DNA of 64,000 bases from Picochlorum sp. 'celeri'. Its lineage: Eukaryota > Chlorophyta > Trebouxiophyceae. The DNA is taken from assembly GCA_010909725.1 (NCBI GenBank), contig JAACMV010000011.1, forward strand, positions 1,115,436-1,179,435, in the 5' to 3' direction. The translations under genes were made by a program, and so were the position numbers. The notes beneath the pieces are model-generated. The model did no database searches, was not told the DNA's origin, and saw nothing but the letters and a program-made list of their open reading frames with translations. Positions 20,719-30,046 of this stretch are shown one piece after another. The first letter of the stretch is position 1; every line of letters begins with the position of its first letter.

Positions 20719-20740
20719 TGTTTCGTTATACCTGTAAATT

Positions 20741-22822
20741 CTAAAATTCTATTTGCGTCCTGTCATGTGCGGCCTTGGCGACTTTTTCCCTGACAGCATC
20801 AGCTGGCATGGTTCCTATCTCACCATTGGCATACGTTCTCACAGACAAGGTGTTTCCTTCTGCTTCCCTCTCTCCGATCACACACATGACGGGTATTTTT
20901 GCCTTCTCTGCATTTCTAATTGCTTTACCTATGGACATTCCTCCAACTGTCTCCACTCGAATTCCATCTTCCCTCATTTTTTTCGCTACATCTTCTACAT
21001 ATGGCATGACTGCATCGGTGACAGCAAGCAAGGACACTTGGACTGGGGCAAGCCATGCAGGGAAAGCACCTGCATAGTTCTCGATCAAAATTCCCATAAA
21101 TCTCTCTAAAGACCCAAGGATTGCCCTGTGAATCATTATGGGTCTTTCTTTCGTATTCTCTGGTGTAATATATGACATGTCAAAGCGCTCTGGAAGATTG
21201 AAATCCAGCTGCACGGTTGAGCATTGCCATTGCCTGCCAAGCGCGTCTCGTATCTTGATATCAATCTTCGGGCCATAGAATGCACCTCCCCCGTTATCGA
21301 TGGTATATCCCCAGCCTTTAGTATCCAGAGCCTGGATGAGGGCAGCCTCTGCCTTGTCCCAAATTTCATCAGATCCTACACTCTTTTCTGGCCTTGTTGA
21401 TAAATTCACCTCATACTCGGAGAAACCAAACGTGGACAACAGCTCCTCAATTAAATCCAATACACCAACAATTTCCGGAGCAATTTGATCCGGGAGACAG
21501 AAAATATGCGCATCATCCTGCGTAAAACCTCGGACCCTGAACAAGCCATGCATCGTGCCACTTCGCTCATACCTGTACACTGTCCCCAGTTCTGCCCATC
21601 GAAGAGGAAGGTCTCTGTACGAATAATAACCATCTTTATAAATTGCAACATGGAATGGGCAATTCATAGGTTTAAGCTGGTATTCTTCGTCCTCGACATC
21701 CATTTGATCAAACATTGATTCGCTGTAAAAATCAAAGTGACCAGATGTTTTCCAAAGATCCACCTTGGCAATATGAGGCGTATATAACAATTGATAGCCC
21801 TGCTTCAAATGAATTTCTTTCCAAAACTGCTCCAGAGTGTGACGAATCATGGCTCCTTTGGGGTGCCAAAATACCAAACCACCCCCTACGTCATCTGTGA
21901 TGGAGAACAGATCCAACTCCTTTCCTAGTTGCCTGTGATCCCTCTTCGCAGCCTCTTCCCTAATCTTATGATACGCTTCCAGCTCTGTAGCATTCGAAAA
22001 TGCACAACCGTATATTCTCTGCAGCTGGGCGTTGTCCTCATCCCCCCTCCAATAAGCACCTGCTACATCATCCAGACTAATTGCATTGGGGTCAATGTCG
22101 CCCGTGTTCTCCACATGAGGACCCGCACAAAGATCCCACCATGATCCCTTTTCTCCAGGCTCTCCAATGTGGTAAATCGTGATCGGCGCATTTGGATCCC
22201 TGGCCACAATCGAGTCTAAAATCTCCAACTTGTACGTCTCTCCAATTTCTTCAATCCTTGCACGAGCCTCCTCAACAGACACCTCCTCCTTAACGAATGG
22301 GAGTTTCTTCTTAATAATCTTTTGCATCTCCTTCTTGATTCTTGGCAGAGATTTTCTGGTCAGTGGCTCTTCCATGGCAAAGTCATAGTAGAACCCATGA
22401 TCAATCCATGGACCAATGGTGCACTGTGCTCCCCTGAACAATTTCTGCACGGCCATGGCCATGATATGGGCACAACTGTGACGTACTCTAAGCATCGTAT
22501 CGCTTTCGTCACTCGTTGGCAGATCTTGCAGGGTCAACATGGGCGCTTCTTCCTCTGCCACAACTTCAGCCTCAGCTGTGGGGGTCTGAGCTGCACAACC
22601 TCGCACAGAGCAGAAACGCCCCATATGTCCCTTATTTTTTAGCATGAACCCAATTAAATTGTTATATGATCCTTTGCAATGCAAAAAAGTTCTCTCACAG
22701 ACTCTCGCGGTCCCTTTGCTGCTGGTCCTGTTGCAGGCACCGGAGCCCACCAGGCTGCACAGGCTTCTATGGTGGCGATACAGGCTCATTGTGCTCCTTA
22801 CTTGTAATGTTGATTTCATCAT
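20741..22822 (-). CDS. Threonyl-tRNA synthetase, probably organellar or dual-targeted
   Basis: A 693-residue single-exon protein. The first ~95 residues are basic, Ser/Arg-rich and lack acidic residues at the start, as expected of an organelle-targeting leader. The body has the editing-domain HSCAHIM motif, class II core with motif 2 RYERSGTMHGLFRVRGFTQDD, motif 3 GSLERFMGILIENYAGAFP, and a C-terminal anticodon-binding domain (APVQVSLLAVTDAV). The N-terminal TGS domain is absent, as is usual for some organellar or bacterial-type ThrRS. Leader plus bacterial-like core point to plastid and/or mitochondrial use; a separate cytosolic enzyme would be expected elsewhere. Confidence 0.93.
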   Translation of the reverse strand: MMKSTLQVRSTMSLYRHHRSLCSLVGSGACNRTSSKGTARVCERTFLHCKGSYNNLIGFMLKNKGHMGRFCSVRGCAAQTPTAEAEVVAEEEAPMLTLQDLPTSDESDTMLRVRHSCAHIMAMAVQKLFRGAQCTIGPWIDHGFYYDFAMEEPLTRKSLPRIKKEMQKIIKKKLPFVKEEVSVEEARARIEEIGETYKLEILDSIVARDPNAPITIYHIGEPGEKGSWWDLCAGPHVENTGDIDPNAISLDDVAGAYWRGDEDNAQLQRIYGCAFSNATELEAYHKIREEAAKRDHRQLGKELDLFSITDDVGGGLVFWHPKGAMIRHTLEQFWKEIHLKQGYQLLYTPHIAKVDLWKTSGHFDFYSESMFDQMDVEDEEYQLKPMNCPFHVAIYKDGYYSYRDLPLRWAELGTVYRYERSGTMHGLFRVRGFTQDDAHIFCLPDQIAPEIVGVLDLIEELLSTFGFSEYEVNLSTRPEKSVGSDEIWDKAEAALIQALDTKGWGYTIDNGGGAFYGPKIDIKIRDALGRQWQCSTVQLDFNLPERFDMSYITPENTKERPIMIHRAILGSLERFMGILIENYAGAFPAWLAPVQVSLLAVTDAVMPYVEDVAKKMREDGIRVETVGGMSIGKAIRNAEKAKIPVMCVIGEREAEGNTLSVRTYANGEIGTMPADAVREKVAKAAHDRTQIEF

Positions 22823-23165
22823 TCTTATCAGTAAGGAAAGAGTCCTTGTTCTTCGTTCTTGGCGAGAATCCTATCGCAAATTCTCGCTTCCTCCCACAGA
22901 AGTTCTTCTCTGCTCAAAACGGACAATGTGGCCTCAAATTCTGGGAAAATAGCTTTTAAAATAGCACTTGGAACCGGAATTGCCGTACATAAGGGCCTAT
23001 AATCACCGTCTCCCAAAAGAGGGAGGAATCCTCGCATGCGAGGCCTGCCTGGCCATGGCCAGGAACGATGGAGATTTTTTCTCCACATGGAGACTGGCAG
23101 CTCCAGAGTGTGGTGCGATAGGCGAGTAGAAAATCATTACAGTACATACATATATTCAGAAAAGG
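22823..23165 (-). other. Intergenic stretch with a possible unrecognised small coding segment
   Basis: These 343 bp lie between the ThrRS start and the CBF5 stop. On the minus strand, frames covering 22828-23147 read as reasonably protein-like (for example REELLWEEARICDRILAKN near 22850-22910). The stop at 22828 is only 5 bp from the ThrRS ATG. No family is recognised and no single frame carries an ATG across it all, so a spliced small gene, an upstream ThrRS leader or chance are all possible. Confidence 0.25.
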
Positions 23166-24673
23166 TTACTCGCTGCTGTCCTTCTTCTTCTTCTTCTTCT
23201 TTTCCTTCTTCTCTGAGCCAGGAGTATCGGCATCTTTCCTCTTCTTTTCCTTCTTCTCGGATTTCTTCTCCTTCTTCTCCTTCTTCTTCTTTTTGTCACT
23301 TGCGGGAGTCACAGGCTCATCACTATCTTCACTAGAGACTTTTGCAGGCGTCGCCTGCTCTGGCTCAGCCATGGAACGCAAATATTCTTTGGGCGTCTTT
23401 TCATTTGGCTTGCCATGCTTGCTCAACAGCCCCTCGGCAATGAGCTGCTTCTTCTTCAAAGCCTGAGGGCCCAAGCCCCACCTTCTAGGATATGTGTCTC
23501 TCTCCATGATGACTCTCTTGATTTTTGCAACGACGCCGTGATCGCAAGAGGCCATGGTTGCTGTTGTCATCTGCGCAATACCGATGGCAACAGCCTCTCC
23601 CTTTGTGGTCATGATCACAATCTCCTCGTCGACTTCTATACCGTCCTCGAAACGGAGCAAACCAGGAATCATCAGTTTTGCTCCATAACATACAGCATTG
23701 ATGGCAGAATCCTTCAGAACCAAGCGCTTGTAGTTGGTCAACAACGTCTCCAGAGGCATAATCACACGTCGAAGGTATTCTTCATCCTTGTGATTATCAT
23801 GCACCCACTGAGCATCCAATATATCATGCATTGTCACCATATTATCCTTCTCTCCCAGGATTCCAGAACGGACACGGCGAAGCTCTTGCATGTGTCCTCC
23901 CACTCCAAGCAACAAACCCAAATGGACACACAACGTCCTCACATATGTTCCAGCCTCACACGAAATCCAAAAGACTGCCAGGTGGCGCTCGTCATCGTAT
24001 TCGTGCAACTTTGCCTTGTAAATAGTTCGGATACGGAGCTGCCTCTTCACAGCTGAGATGAGAGGTGGTCGCTGAAAGAGGGCCCCAGTCAGTTGCTCAA
24101 GCGCTCTTGATACACGCTGGGCACCCCCCTCAACGGCGGAATGGAACCTGGCGATGCACACGTACTCTTTTCCTGCTCCTTGCTGACTTTTCACCAAACG
24201 AGTAGCGCGATCTACGCAAACAATCAGGTTTCCTGTAACCTTTGGATCCAGAGTTCCCGAATGCCCAGTCTTCTCAACCCTCAAAATTCTCTTGATCCAA
24301 GCCACCACCTCGTGTGAACTCGGATTGCTAGGCTTATCAAGATTAATCACCCCATACCTAACATACTCCTGGATTGGCCGCCTCAAAGGCGTGTTTCCCG
24401 ATGGAATCGGGGTATAGTGCCCCGTGCGAATATGCAGGGACGAATAGTTCTTCAACAAGAGCGGCCATTTAGAGGTATCCAAAGGAGGAGTCGTTGATTG
24501 TGGCTTGATAACTAAATCTGCATCCAAAAATACCACACGTGTCATCTGTAGTCCGCACACCCAACCAGAACCTGCAACGTATGCGCTCGCATGCACAATG
24601 GCCACGACCGAAATCTTCACGCACCCTCCCCACCATCTTTCTGTTTATCACTCTTTTTAGAAGAGGAACCCAT
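23166..24673 (-). CDS. CBF5: CBF5/dyskerin, catalytic subunit of H/ACA pseudouridine synthase RNPs
   Basis: Exon 1 (24625-24673) encodes [16 protein letters not shown]; a 107-nt intron (GTGCGT...TGCAG, phase 1) leads to exon 2 (23166-24517). The product is 466 residues. It has the dyskerin N-terminal lead-in ([19 protein letters not shown]), the TruB catalytic block with [17 protein letters not shown] (catalytic Asp after TL), [14 protein letters not shown], a PUA domain (about 280-360), and a highly basic Lys/Glu-rich nucleolar tail. CBF5 isomerises uridines in rRNA and snRNA guided by H/ACA RNAs. Its partner GAR1 is encoded at 50.4-51.1 kb. The open frame extending to 24620 is intron read-through. 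Confidence 0.96.
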
Positions 24674-25051
24674 TTGACAATAGCACCCACGATCGAGAAC
24701 GAAACCAATTCGTAGCACTGGCGGAGGCCGATGGCTGAATACAAGAAAACCGCCTCACAGGTTTCGATAGGAATTCGCTATCGCAAAATACACTAGCGAT
24801 AGTCAGATTAATCACGTGTAGCAATATTTAAATGATTGTATGTGTGATAATATGCTGACATGTTCTCCTTCAATGCATGCAGCACAGGCTGCATTCATTC
24901 CTGTCAAAGGCGACATGTGACCGATCCTGAGGCAATTGCCTTACGCTGGCTTGCAAGCCAAAGTTGGCTGAATACTCTTTATCAATAATTATTACATGTT
25001 TAGGTACCTGTCTTCGTGAACAAAGTATAGATTGATTCTACACATCAGCGT
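24674..25051. other. Intergenic region between CBF5 and RPL29
   Basis: About 378 bp with the CBF5 promoter and the 3' end of RPL29. No open frame of note, no tRNA and no repeat was seen. An A+T-rich stretch with several TGCATG/CATGCA-like words (24870-24900) is the only visible texture. Confidence 0.35.
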
Positions 25052-25656
25052 TTACTCTGATTTGGAAGCCTTGCAGTTCTTCTGAGCAAACTTTTGGTTT
25101 CTCAGAAACTTTGGGTCCATACCCTTCCTGGAAGAGTATCTCTGCTTCTTTGGCTTCTTGATCCCATTTCTGTGGGCCTTCCTAGTCTGATTATGAGCTG
25201 TATGGTTCTGCAGGATACATATACGAACGGGTGAGCAGACCAGATACCCCCAGTGGCAACCATGACGTTGCTCTCTCCACCTCCACCACCGCCGGCAGAC
25301 CGAGCCAAACCACGCTGGAAGGATCGCTTCGCACCCACATAGCCCACACATCTCAATCTCAAGCATTTTAAGACATATTAGATGATCGATACGAGGGCCT
25401 TTGCGGCTACATACGCGACTCTGAGTCAAACAAAAGCAGACGGCGGCACTCGACCGCAATCTCCCAAGAGCAGGGTATCACGCCGATACATGGGCAGTTG
25501 TGTGCTTTCATATTGACCTAAAGTAATATATTTTCCTGTATCACGGCCCCATCGACCTGATAGGCCGTGCAACGTGTGTCCTCGGTCCGCTTCGTGGTAC
25601 GTGGAGGTTCTTTCCCTGCGACATTGAGATTGCAACCGCACCTTTGACTTTGCCAT
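25052..25656 (-). CDS. RPL29: 60S ribosomal protein L29 (eL29)
   Basis: Exon 1 is only 15 nt (25642-25656, MAKSK). A 434-nt phase-0 intron (25208-25641, GTGCGG...TGCAG) precedes exon 2 (25052-25207) encoding [18 protein letters not shown]..., [20 protein letters not shown]. The joined 56-residue protein is a near-canonical eL29, a small basic protein of the large ribosomal subunit. Splitting after MAKSK is common for this gene. The intron is the longest in the window. The gene is transcribed away from PRMT1, sharing a ~240-bp promoter region. Confidence 0.94.
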
Positions 25657-25894
25657 TGTGAATGTATATATCTAAAAATGTATGTAGGGGTACCAGGAAT
25701 GGACGAGACAAAGTAGTGCGCCTCTCGAATGGAGGGGCCCATCCGGCCTCATCCTTCTCCCATCAAATCTGCTGTTGAAAGGCCATCTGTAAAATTGCAC
25801 TGGACTGTGCGAAGAATGGTCTTCAGGGGACCGCTTGTGCATAGATCAAACCATTTTCACGCAATAAAACTAATTATTGGGGATCAACGTAACC

Positions 25895-26896
25895 ATGGGT
25901 GATGCATCGAACGTAGAAGAGCTCACTGCTGCTGACTATTACGCAGATTCCTATGGGCATTTCGGAATTCACGAGGAGATGCTCAAAGATGAAGTTAGAA
26001 CGAAGACATACATGAACTCAATTCTCAACAATAGTCACATATTTAAGGATAAAGTTGTTTTGGATGTTGGGTGCGGGACAGGGATCCTGAGCCTGTTTGC
26101 ATCCAAAGCAGGGGCCAGGCACGTCTATGGCATAGATATGTCTGCCATCGCGGACTCTGCCAAAGAAATTGTGAGGAACAACGGGTATGAAGATAGAGTG
26201 ACAATCATCAAGGGGAAAATGGAGGACGTCAGTCTCCCGGAGAAGGTTGATATTATCATATCAGAGTGGATGGGATACTTTCTGCTGTACGAAAGCATGT
26301 TGGACACGGTAATTTACGCCAGAGACAAGTGGCTCAAGCCAGATGGACTCGTATTTCCTGATACAGCAGTTTTGCACATGGTCGCCATCGAAGATGGGGA
26401 GTACAAGAATGAGAAGATTGATTGGTGGAGCAATGTATATGGTTTTAATATGGACTGCATCGGAAAAGTTGCCATGATGGAGCCCCTCGTGGACATTGTG
26501 GAGCCGAATCAAATTTGCTCACAACCAGCGGTCATGGCCAGATTCGATATCAAGACAATGAAGAAGGAGGATGCAGCATTCACGTCGTCTTTCAGGATTC
26601 CAGTAACGAGGAAGGACTACGTTCATGCGTTCGTAGCATACTTTGATGTGATATTCAATGACTGTCACAAGCCTATTGGATTTTCAACGTCGCCGAGAGC
26701 GACATCCACGCACTGGAAGCAGACTGTTTTCTACTTGAAGGACACCCTGATCGTCAACCCAGGGGATTCCATCATGGTCACTCTGTCTTCAGGCCCAAAT
26801 CAGAAGAACCCAAGGGATCTAGACATCAATATCGAATACCAGCTATCGAATGGAGAGGGATCGTGGCATGGTAAGCAGGAGTACAAGCTTCGATGA
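25895..26896 (+). CDS. PRMT1: Protein arginine N-methyltransferase 1 (type I PRMT)
   Basis: The ATG at 25895 is used; the frame is open slightly upstream but only from a non-ATG codon. The 333-residue protein matches PRMT1 closely: YYADSYGHFGIHEEMLKDEVRT, motif I VLDVGCGTGILSLFA, the double-E loop with SEWMGYFLLYESM, and the THW loop STHWKQTVFYL. Type I PRMTs make asymmetric dimethylarginine, with RGG-rich nucleolar and RNA-binding proteins (such as the GAR1 in this window) as classic substrates. No introns. It converges on the Fanzor gene with 75 bp between stop codons. Confidence 0.97.
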   Translation: MGDASNVEELTAADYYADSYGHFGIHEEMLKDEVRTKTYMNSILNNSHIFKDKVVLDVGCGTGILSLFASKAGARHVYGIDMSAIADSAKEIVRNNGYEDRVTIIKGKMEDVSLPEKVDIIISEWMGYFLLYESMLDTVIYARDKWLKPDGLVFPDTAVLHMVAIEDGEYKNEKIDWWSNVYGFNMDCIGKVAMMEPLVDIVEPNQICSQPAVMARFDIKTMKKEDAAFTSSFRIPVTRKDYVHAFVAYFDVIFNDCHKPIGFSTSPRATSTHWKQTVFYLKDTLIVNPGDSIMVTLSSGPNQKNPRDLDINIEYQLSNGEGSWHGKQEYKLR

Positions 26897-26971
26897 TGAG
26901 CAAGCTCTATAATAGTACTTATTCGTACATCATATGCATATAGCTATGTGACTGTAGTGTTTTCCGTTGTA
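26897..26971 (-). ncRNA. Candidate omega-RNA 3' segment beyond the Fanzor stop
   Basis: In TnpB and Fanzor loci the guide RNA scaffold usually overlaps or follows the nuclease 3' end and ends in the guide. Only 75 bp separate the Fanzor stop from the PRMT1 stop, so any guide RNA must lie in the Fanzor 3' coding end, in this gap, and possibly in antisense PRMT1 sequence. This is placement by analogy; no conserved fold could be confirmed by eye. Confidence 0.2.
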
Positions 26972-29900
26972 TCACACGTCGGGGATGTCCTCCTCTGCTC
27001 GTGTCCGAGGCCTTTGGAAGACTGTTGGTTTCTCCTCGCCGTTGAGTTCCAACAGGAAAAACTTGGCGAGATTGATGGCTGCATTCACGTCTCGTTGCCA
27101 GAAAGCACGCTCACATCCATTGTTCATACAACGGCGTACTTTCCAGCGCTTGTGAAGCCCCACCGCGGGGGGGTCCTCCAATTTGGCATGGCAGGCACAG
27201 CAGTACTGGCTACTTCGGAACTCGCCAATCTCGATGAAACAGCACCTCTGCCGCAGCAGGTCCTTGAGGGCCCGAAAGCAGACCCTCTGTTTTCCGTGCT
27301 TCCCCGAGTTGATCGAGGCGTCCCCAAATACAACGACGGTCTTGCTCTGAGCCTCCCTGTCCTTCGTCCCGCAGATCCGTTCAACCATGGAGTCCAGCAT
27401 TCGTTGCGTCCTCGTGTACACAGAGAACCTTTGCCTCCGGAAACAGTTCTGGGAATAAAATCCATACACCGTGTTCAGGTGGCTATTGGTCGTTCTGCAG
27501 AACGCCAACATATCCCTTGCTGTTCCGACCTTTCTGGTGGGTGCCTCCTGTTTCCATGCCCCGATGCCTGGCCTGGCCTGGGACCACGCCCGTTCCAGCG
27601 CCTTTCGCTTGAGGATGCCCGCACGCGATTGCATCTCGTGGTTGGTCAGGCTCATCGTCTCGAACGGTTCGTAGTCCCCGTGTCGCTTGTTCTCCTGGCA
27701 GAGCTCCCTCATCTTGCCCTGCTCCAGCCTGATGCCCACGTGGCCATCGGGCCCTGGATCGAAGACCCATGCGTTGTCGGGCGATGCGGCCAGCAGGTCT
27801 TTTGCTCTGTCCAGATTCCCTCGACTGGAGACATTCGAGGACTGCGGGGTGCCTGGCCCCGCCCTACTCGTTCGTTTTCGCTTCCTCGGCTTTCCTGTCG
27901 AAGACCCCGTCGCCTTCTCCGCCGCCCTGGCCTTTATCCTTTCCTTTTCCTCCTCGTCGGCACGAATTTCGTCTTCCGTCTTCAGACGATAATACTGCAT
28001 CGACACGTCGACACCGTCCGTGGACAGCTGCCCTCCAAACAGCCACTGGTGTCCGTTTTGGCACCTTCTGACTTTGATATTGAACAGGGCCGTCCAACAG
28101 CACTCTTGATACCGCAACGCAGCCTTTTCCACTTCTTCTCGAGCATCCAAGTACTCTTGACTGCCATTCAATAACGCGTTCTTCCTGTCTGTCACTTCCT
28201 TGCACAGCTTCTTTTCCTTGTCAGACTTCTTGTACCGGTGCCGCTTTCCAGTCGGGGTCTGCTCAAATTCGAGCTTGCTTTTTTTCTTATTCTCGTCAAG
28301 TTCCTGTTTAACCTTCTGTTGCTCGTCGGTCAACCAGTTTTCTTTGTCCATGTCCACGATTCTCGACTCGATTGACTTCACCCTTTGTCGTGCCTCGCGC
28401 AGTGTCTCCCTGGGGCCGTGTATCGCTTCAGCAATGTCACTACACTCCAGTGCCAGGCCCTCTGCGAGGTCGGTGATAGCCACATTCGGAATGCTGATAT
28501 GACAGGCCCTCTTCTTTGCCAGGGGGAGGACGGACGGCACCTGGATTCGCTTTCCCCATGGGGCCTTTGCATCGTTGCCTCTCCTCGGAGCAACGAACAA
28601 GAACGACGAGCGGAGCTTGGGCAGAATGACCCTCTCCATATAGTCGGCAAAATCATTCTTGGTCATGTCGTAGTCGGCCAAGGACGAAGGGAGGCGCAGT
28701 TCAGACGAGATGCCATCGATCCAACCCACTTGGTCTTGGCTCAGGAATTCGGCACCACCCTTCTGACTCTGGTACAGAATCCTCTCCGACAGAAGGCACA
28801 AAATTTGTCCCCGATACCTGTCGTTTCGGTCCACGACACGTTGTCCGTTGTCCCCACTCCGGAATCCCTGGTCCGTGCGGGTGGTGAACACGTCTGGACC
28901 AGAACACTGTCGGAATATGTCCAGCGCATGCTTCACGTGGTGGACAAACTCCTTCTTAGTGAGCGATCCTTTCCTCAAATCTCGCTCAATGGCCACCGCC
29001 AGTTTTTCTCCTACACACATATTCACTAACTCGATGGCCTGCGGTGGGCTCCCCGGGCCGGACTGCTCAGAACGGTGGCGGTTGTATTCCATCACCTCAC
29101 CCGCAACGAAGTGCACGAATTCCATCATCTTGGCATTTTCCTTTCGGCCTTCCTGATCCGGGAATTTCTCCCGAATAGGGTTGACGATCGCCTCCTGGAT
29201 GTCTCGGACCTCTTCCTCGGTTAGATTCTTCAATCTGTCGTACCCTTCCTTCACACCACGGAAATCCACGTCCTCCCACACAGCGGCGGCAACGGCAGAC
29301 ACCAAAGAACGAAAGTCATCCGCGTACCGTGCCCCAAAGGTGCGTGCAAGCCGAACCTTGACAATCTTGCAAAGGTTGTGATACGCATTGTGGTGCAGAA
29401 TAATGTGCAAATTCTGAGCCTTTGCATCCGCCGCAGCTTTGAGGCAATGCCGACGCCAGGTCTTGTGACCGTCGACGTCCCATCTCAGAGACTCGCCTGC
29501 CTGAGGTAGTGGAGCCTCTTCTGCATACTGTCGGAGCGAGTCGTACAGGGGTGTCCTGATGTCCTGTTTGAGGCCGTCCCCATACCTGAGGTCTTTGATG
29601 GCATCAAAGATGTAGTTCCAAAAATTGTTGTAATCCATCTTCCCCAGATCAATACCTTCCTCGAGGCATCGGTACACGTGGTAGTGAGCAGCTTGGGTGG
29701 CTTCGACGGATATGTGGCCCACCATCGTGGCCGTGTCATACAGAAGCTCTTTGGTTCTGGATGTGCGAGCAATACCCCTCCACTGTCCCTTGTTCTTTCG
29801 GTTGTGGTCTTGATACCCGCCCAGAGATCCAGGTTTTATCACCTTCCTCACTTCTTGCGCGTATTTACTCTGTTTTCCCCGTGTTTTTCTATAGAGACCT

Positions 29901-30046
29901 AACTTTTCAGTCCTGAATTTTGCCTCTTTCCTGTGGTCTCCTGTAGGTCTGGACCCTGTTGGGGCATCACACACCATGTGGGGAGCCTCCCCTCCAGGCG
30001 TCGATGTTGCGACGGTAGGACCTTGATTAACGAACCCTTTTTCCAT
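26972..30046 (-). CDS. Fanzor: eukaryotic TnpB-like RNA-guided DNA nuclease
   Basis: A 1024-residue intronless frame from the ATG at 30046 (an upstream in-frame GTG is ignored). The C-terminal third shows the OrfB/TnpB RuvC fold: RuvC-I WVFDPGPDGH (Asp about 763), a central strand VVVFGDAS, then IEIGEFRSSQYCCACH, in which the Glu before FRSS (about 942) matches the relocated Fanzor catalytic Glu, a zinc finger (CxxC about 949-952 and CMNNGC about 973-978), and RuvC-III WQRDVNAAINLAKF (Asp about 986). The N-terminal two thirds is basic with Lys/Arg clusters; KPRKRKRTSR (about 730) looks like a nuclear localisation signal. Base composition is much GC-richer than the neighbours. Likely mobile-element derived. 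The nuclease class is clear; activity, guide RNA and Fanzor subgroup are inferred or unknown. Confidence 0.93.
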   Translation of the reverse strand: MEKGFVNQGPTVATSTPGGEAPHMVCDAPTGSRPTGDHRKEAKFRTEKLGLYRKTRGKQSKYAQEVRKVIKPGSLGGYQDHNRKNKGQWRGIARTSRTKELLYDTATMVGHISVEATQAAHYHVYRCLEEGIDLGKMDYNNFWNYIFDAIKDLRYGDGLKQDIRTPLYDSLRQYAEEAPLPQAGESLRWDVDGHKTWRRHCLKAAADAKAQNLHIILHHNAYHNLCKIVKVRLARTFGARYADDFRSLVSAVAAAVWEDVDFRGVKEGYDRLKNLTEEEVRDIQEAIVNPIREKFPDQEGRKENAKMMEFVHFVAGEVMEYNRHRSEQSGPGSPPQAIELVNMCVGEKLAVAIERDLRKGSLTKKEFVHHVKHALDIFRQCSGPDVFTTRTDQGFRSGDNGQRVVDRNDRYRGQILCLLSERILYQSQKGGAEFLSQDQVGWIDGISSELRLPSSLADYDMTKNDFADYMERVILPKLRSSFLFVAPRRGNDAKAPWGKRIQVPSVLPLAKKRACHISIPNVAITDLAEGLALECSDIAEAIHGPRETLREARQRVKSIESRIVDMDKENWLTDEQQKVKQELDENKKKSKLEFEQTPTGKRHRYKKSDKEKKLCKEVTDRKNALLNGSQEYLDAREEVEKAALRYQECCWTALFNIKVRRCQNGHQWLFGGQLSTDGVDVSMQYYRLKTEDEIRADEEEKERIKARAAEKATGSSTGKPRKRKRTSRAGPGTPQSSNVSSRGNLDRAKDLLAASPDNAWVFDPGPDGHVGIRLEQGKMRELCQENKRHGDYEPFETMSLTNHEMQSRAGILKRKALERAWSQARPGIGAWKQEAPTRKVGTARDMLAFCRTTNSHLNTVYGFYSQNCFRRQRFSVYTRTQRMLDSMVERICGTKDREAQSKTVVVFGDASINSGKHGKQRVCFRALKDLLRQRCCFIEIGEFRSSQYCCACHAKLEDPPAVGLHKRWKVRRCMNNGCERAFWQRDVNAAINLAKFFLLELNGEEKPTVFQRPRTRAEEDIPDV

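Noticed and set aside
26948..28174. A 408-codon open frame antisense to Fanzor
   Set aside because: It has no family similarity, is Pro/Leu/Arg-rich, and lies opposite conserved RuvC and zinc-finger coding sequence in a GC-rich gene where reverse frames stay open by chance.
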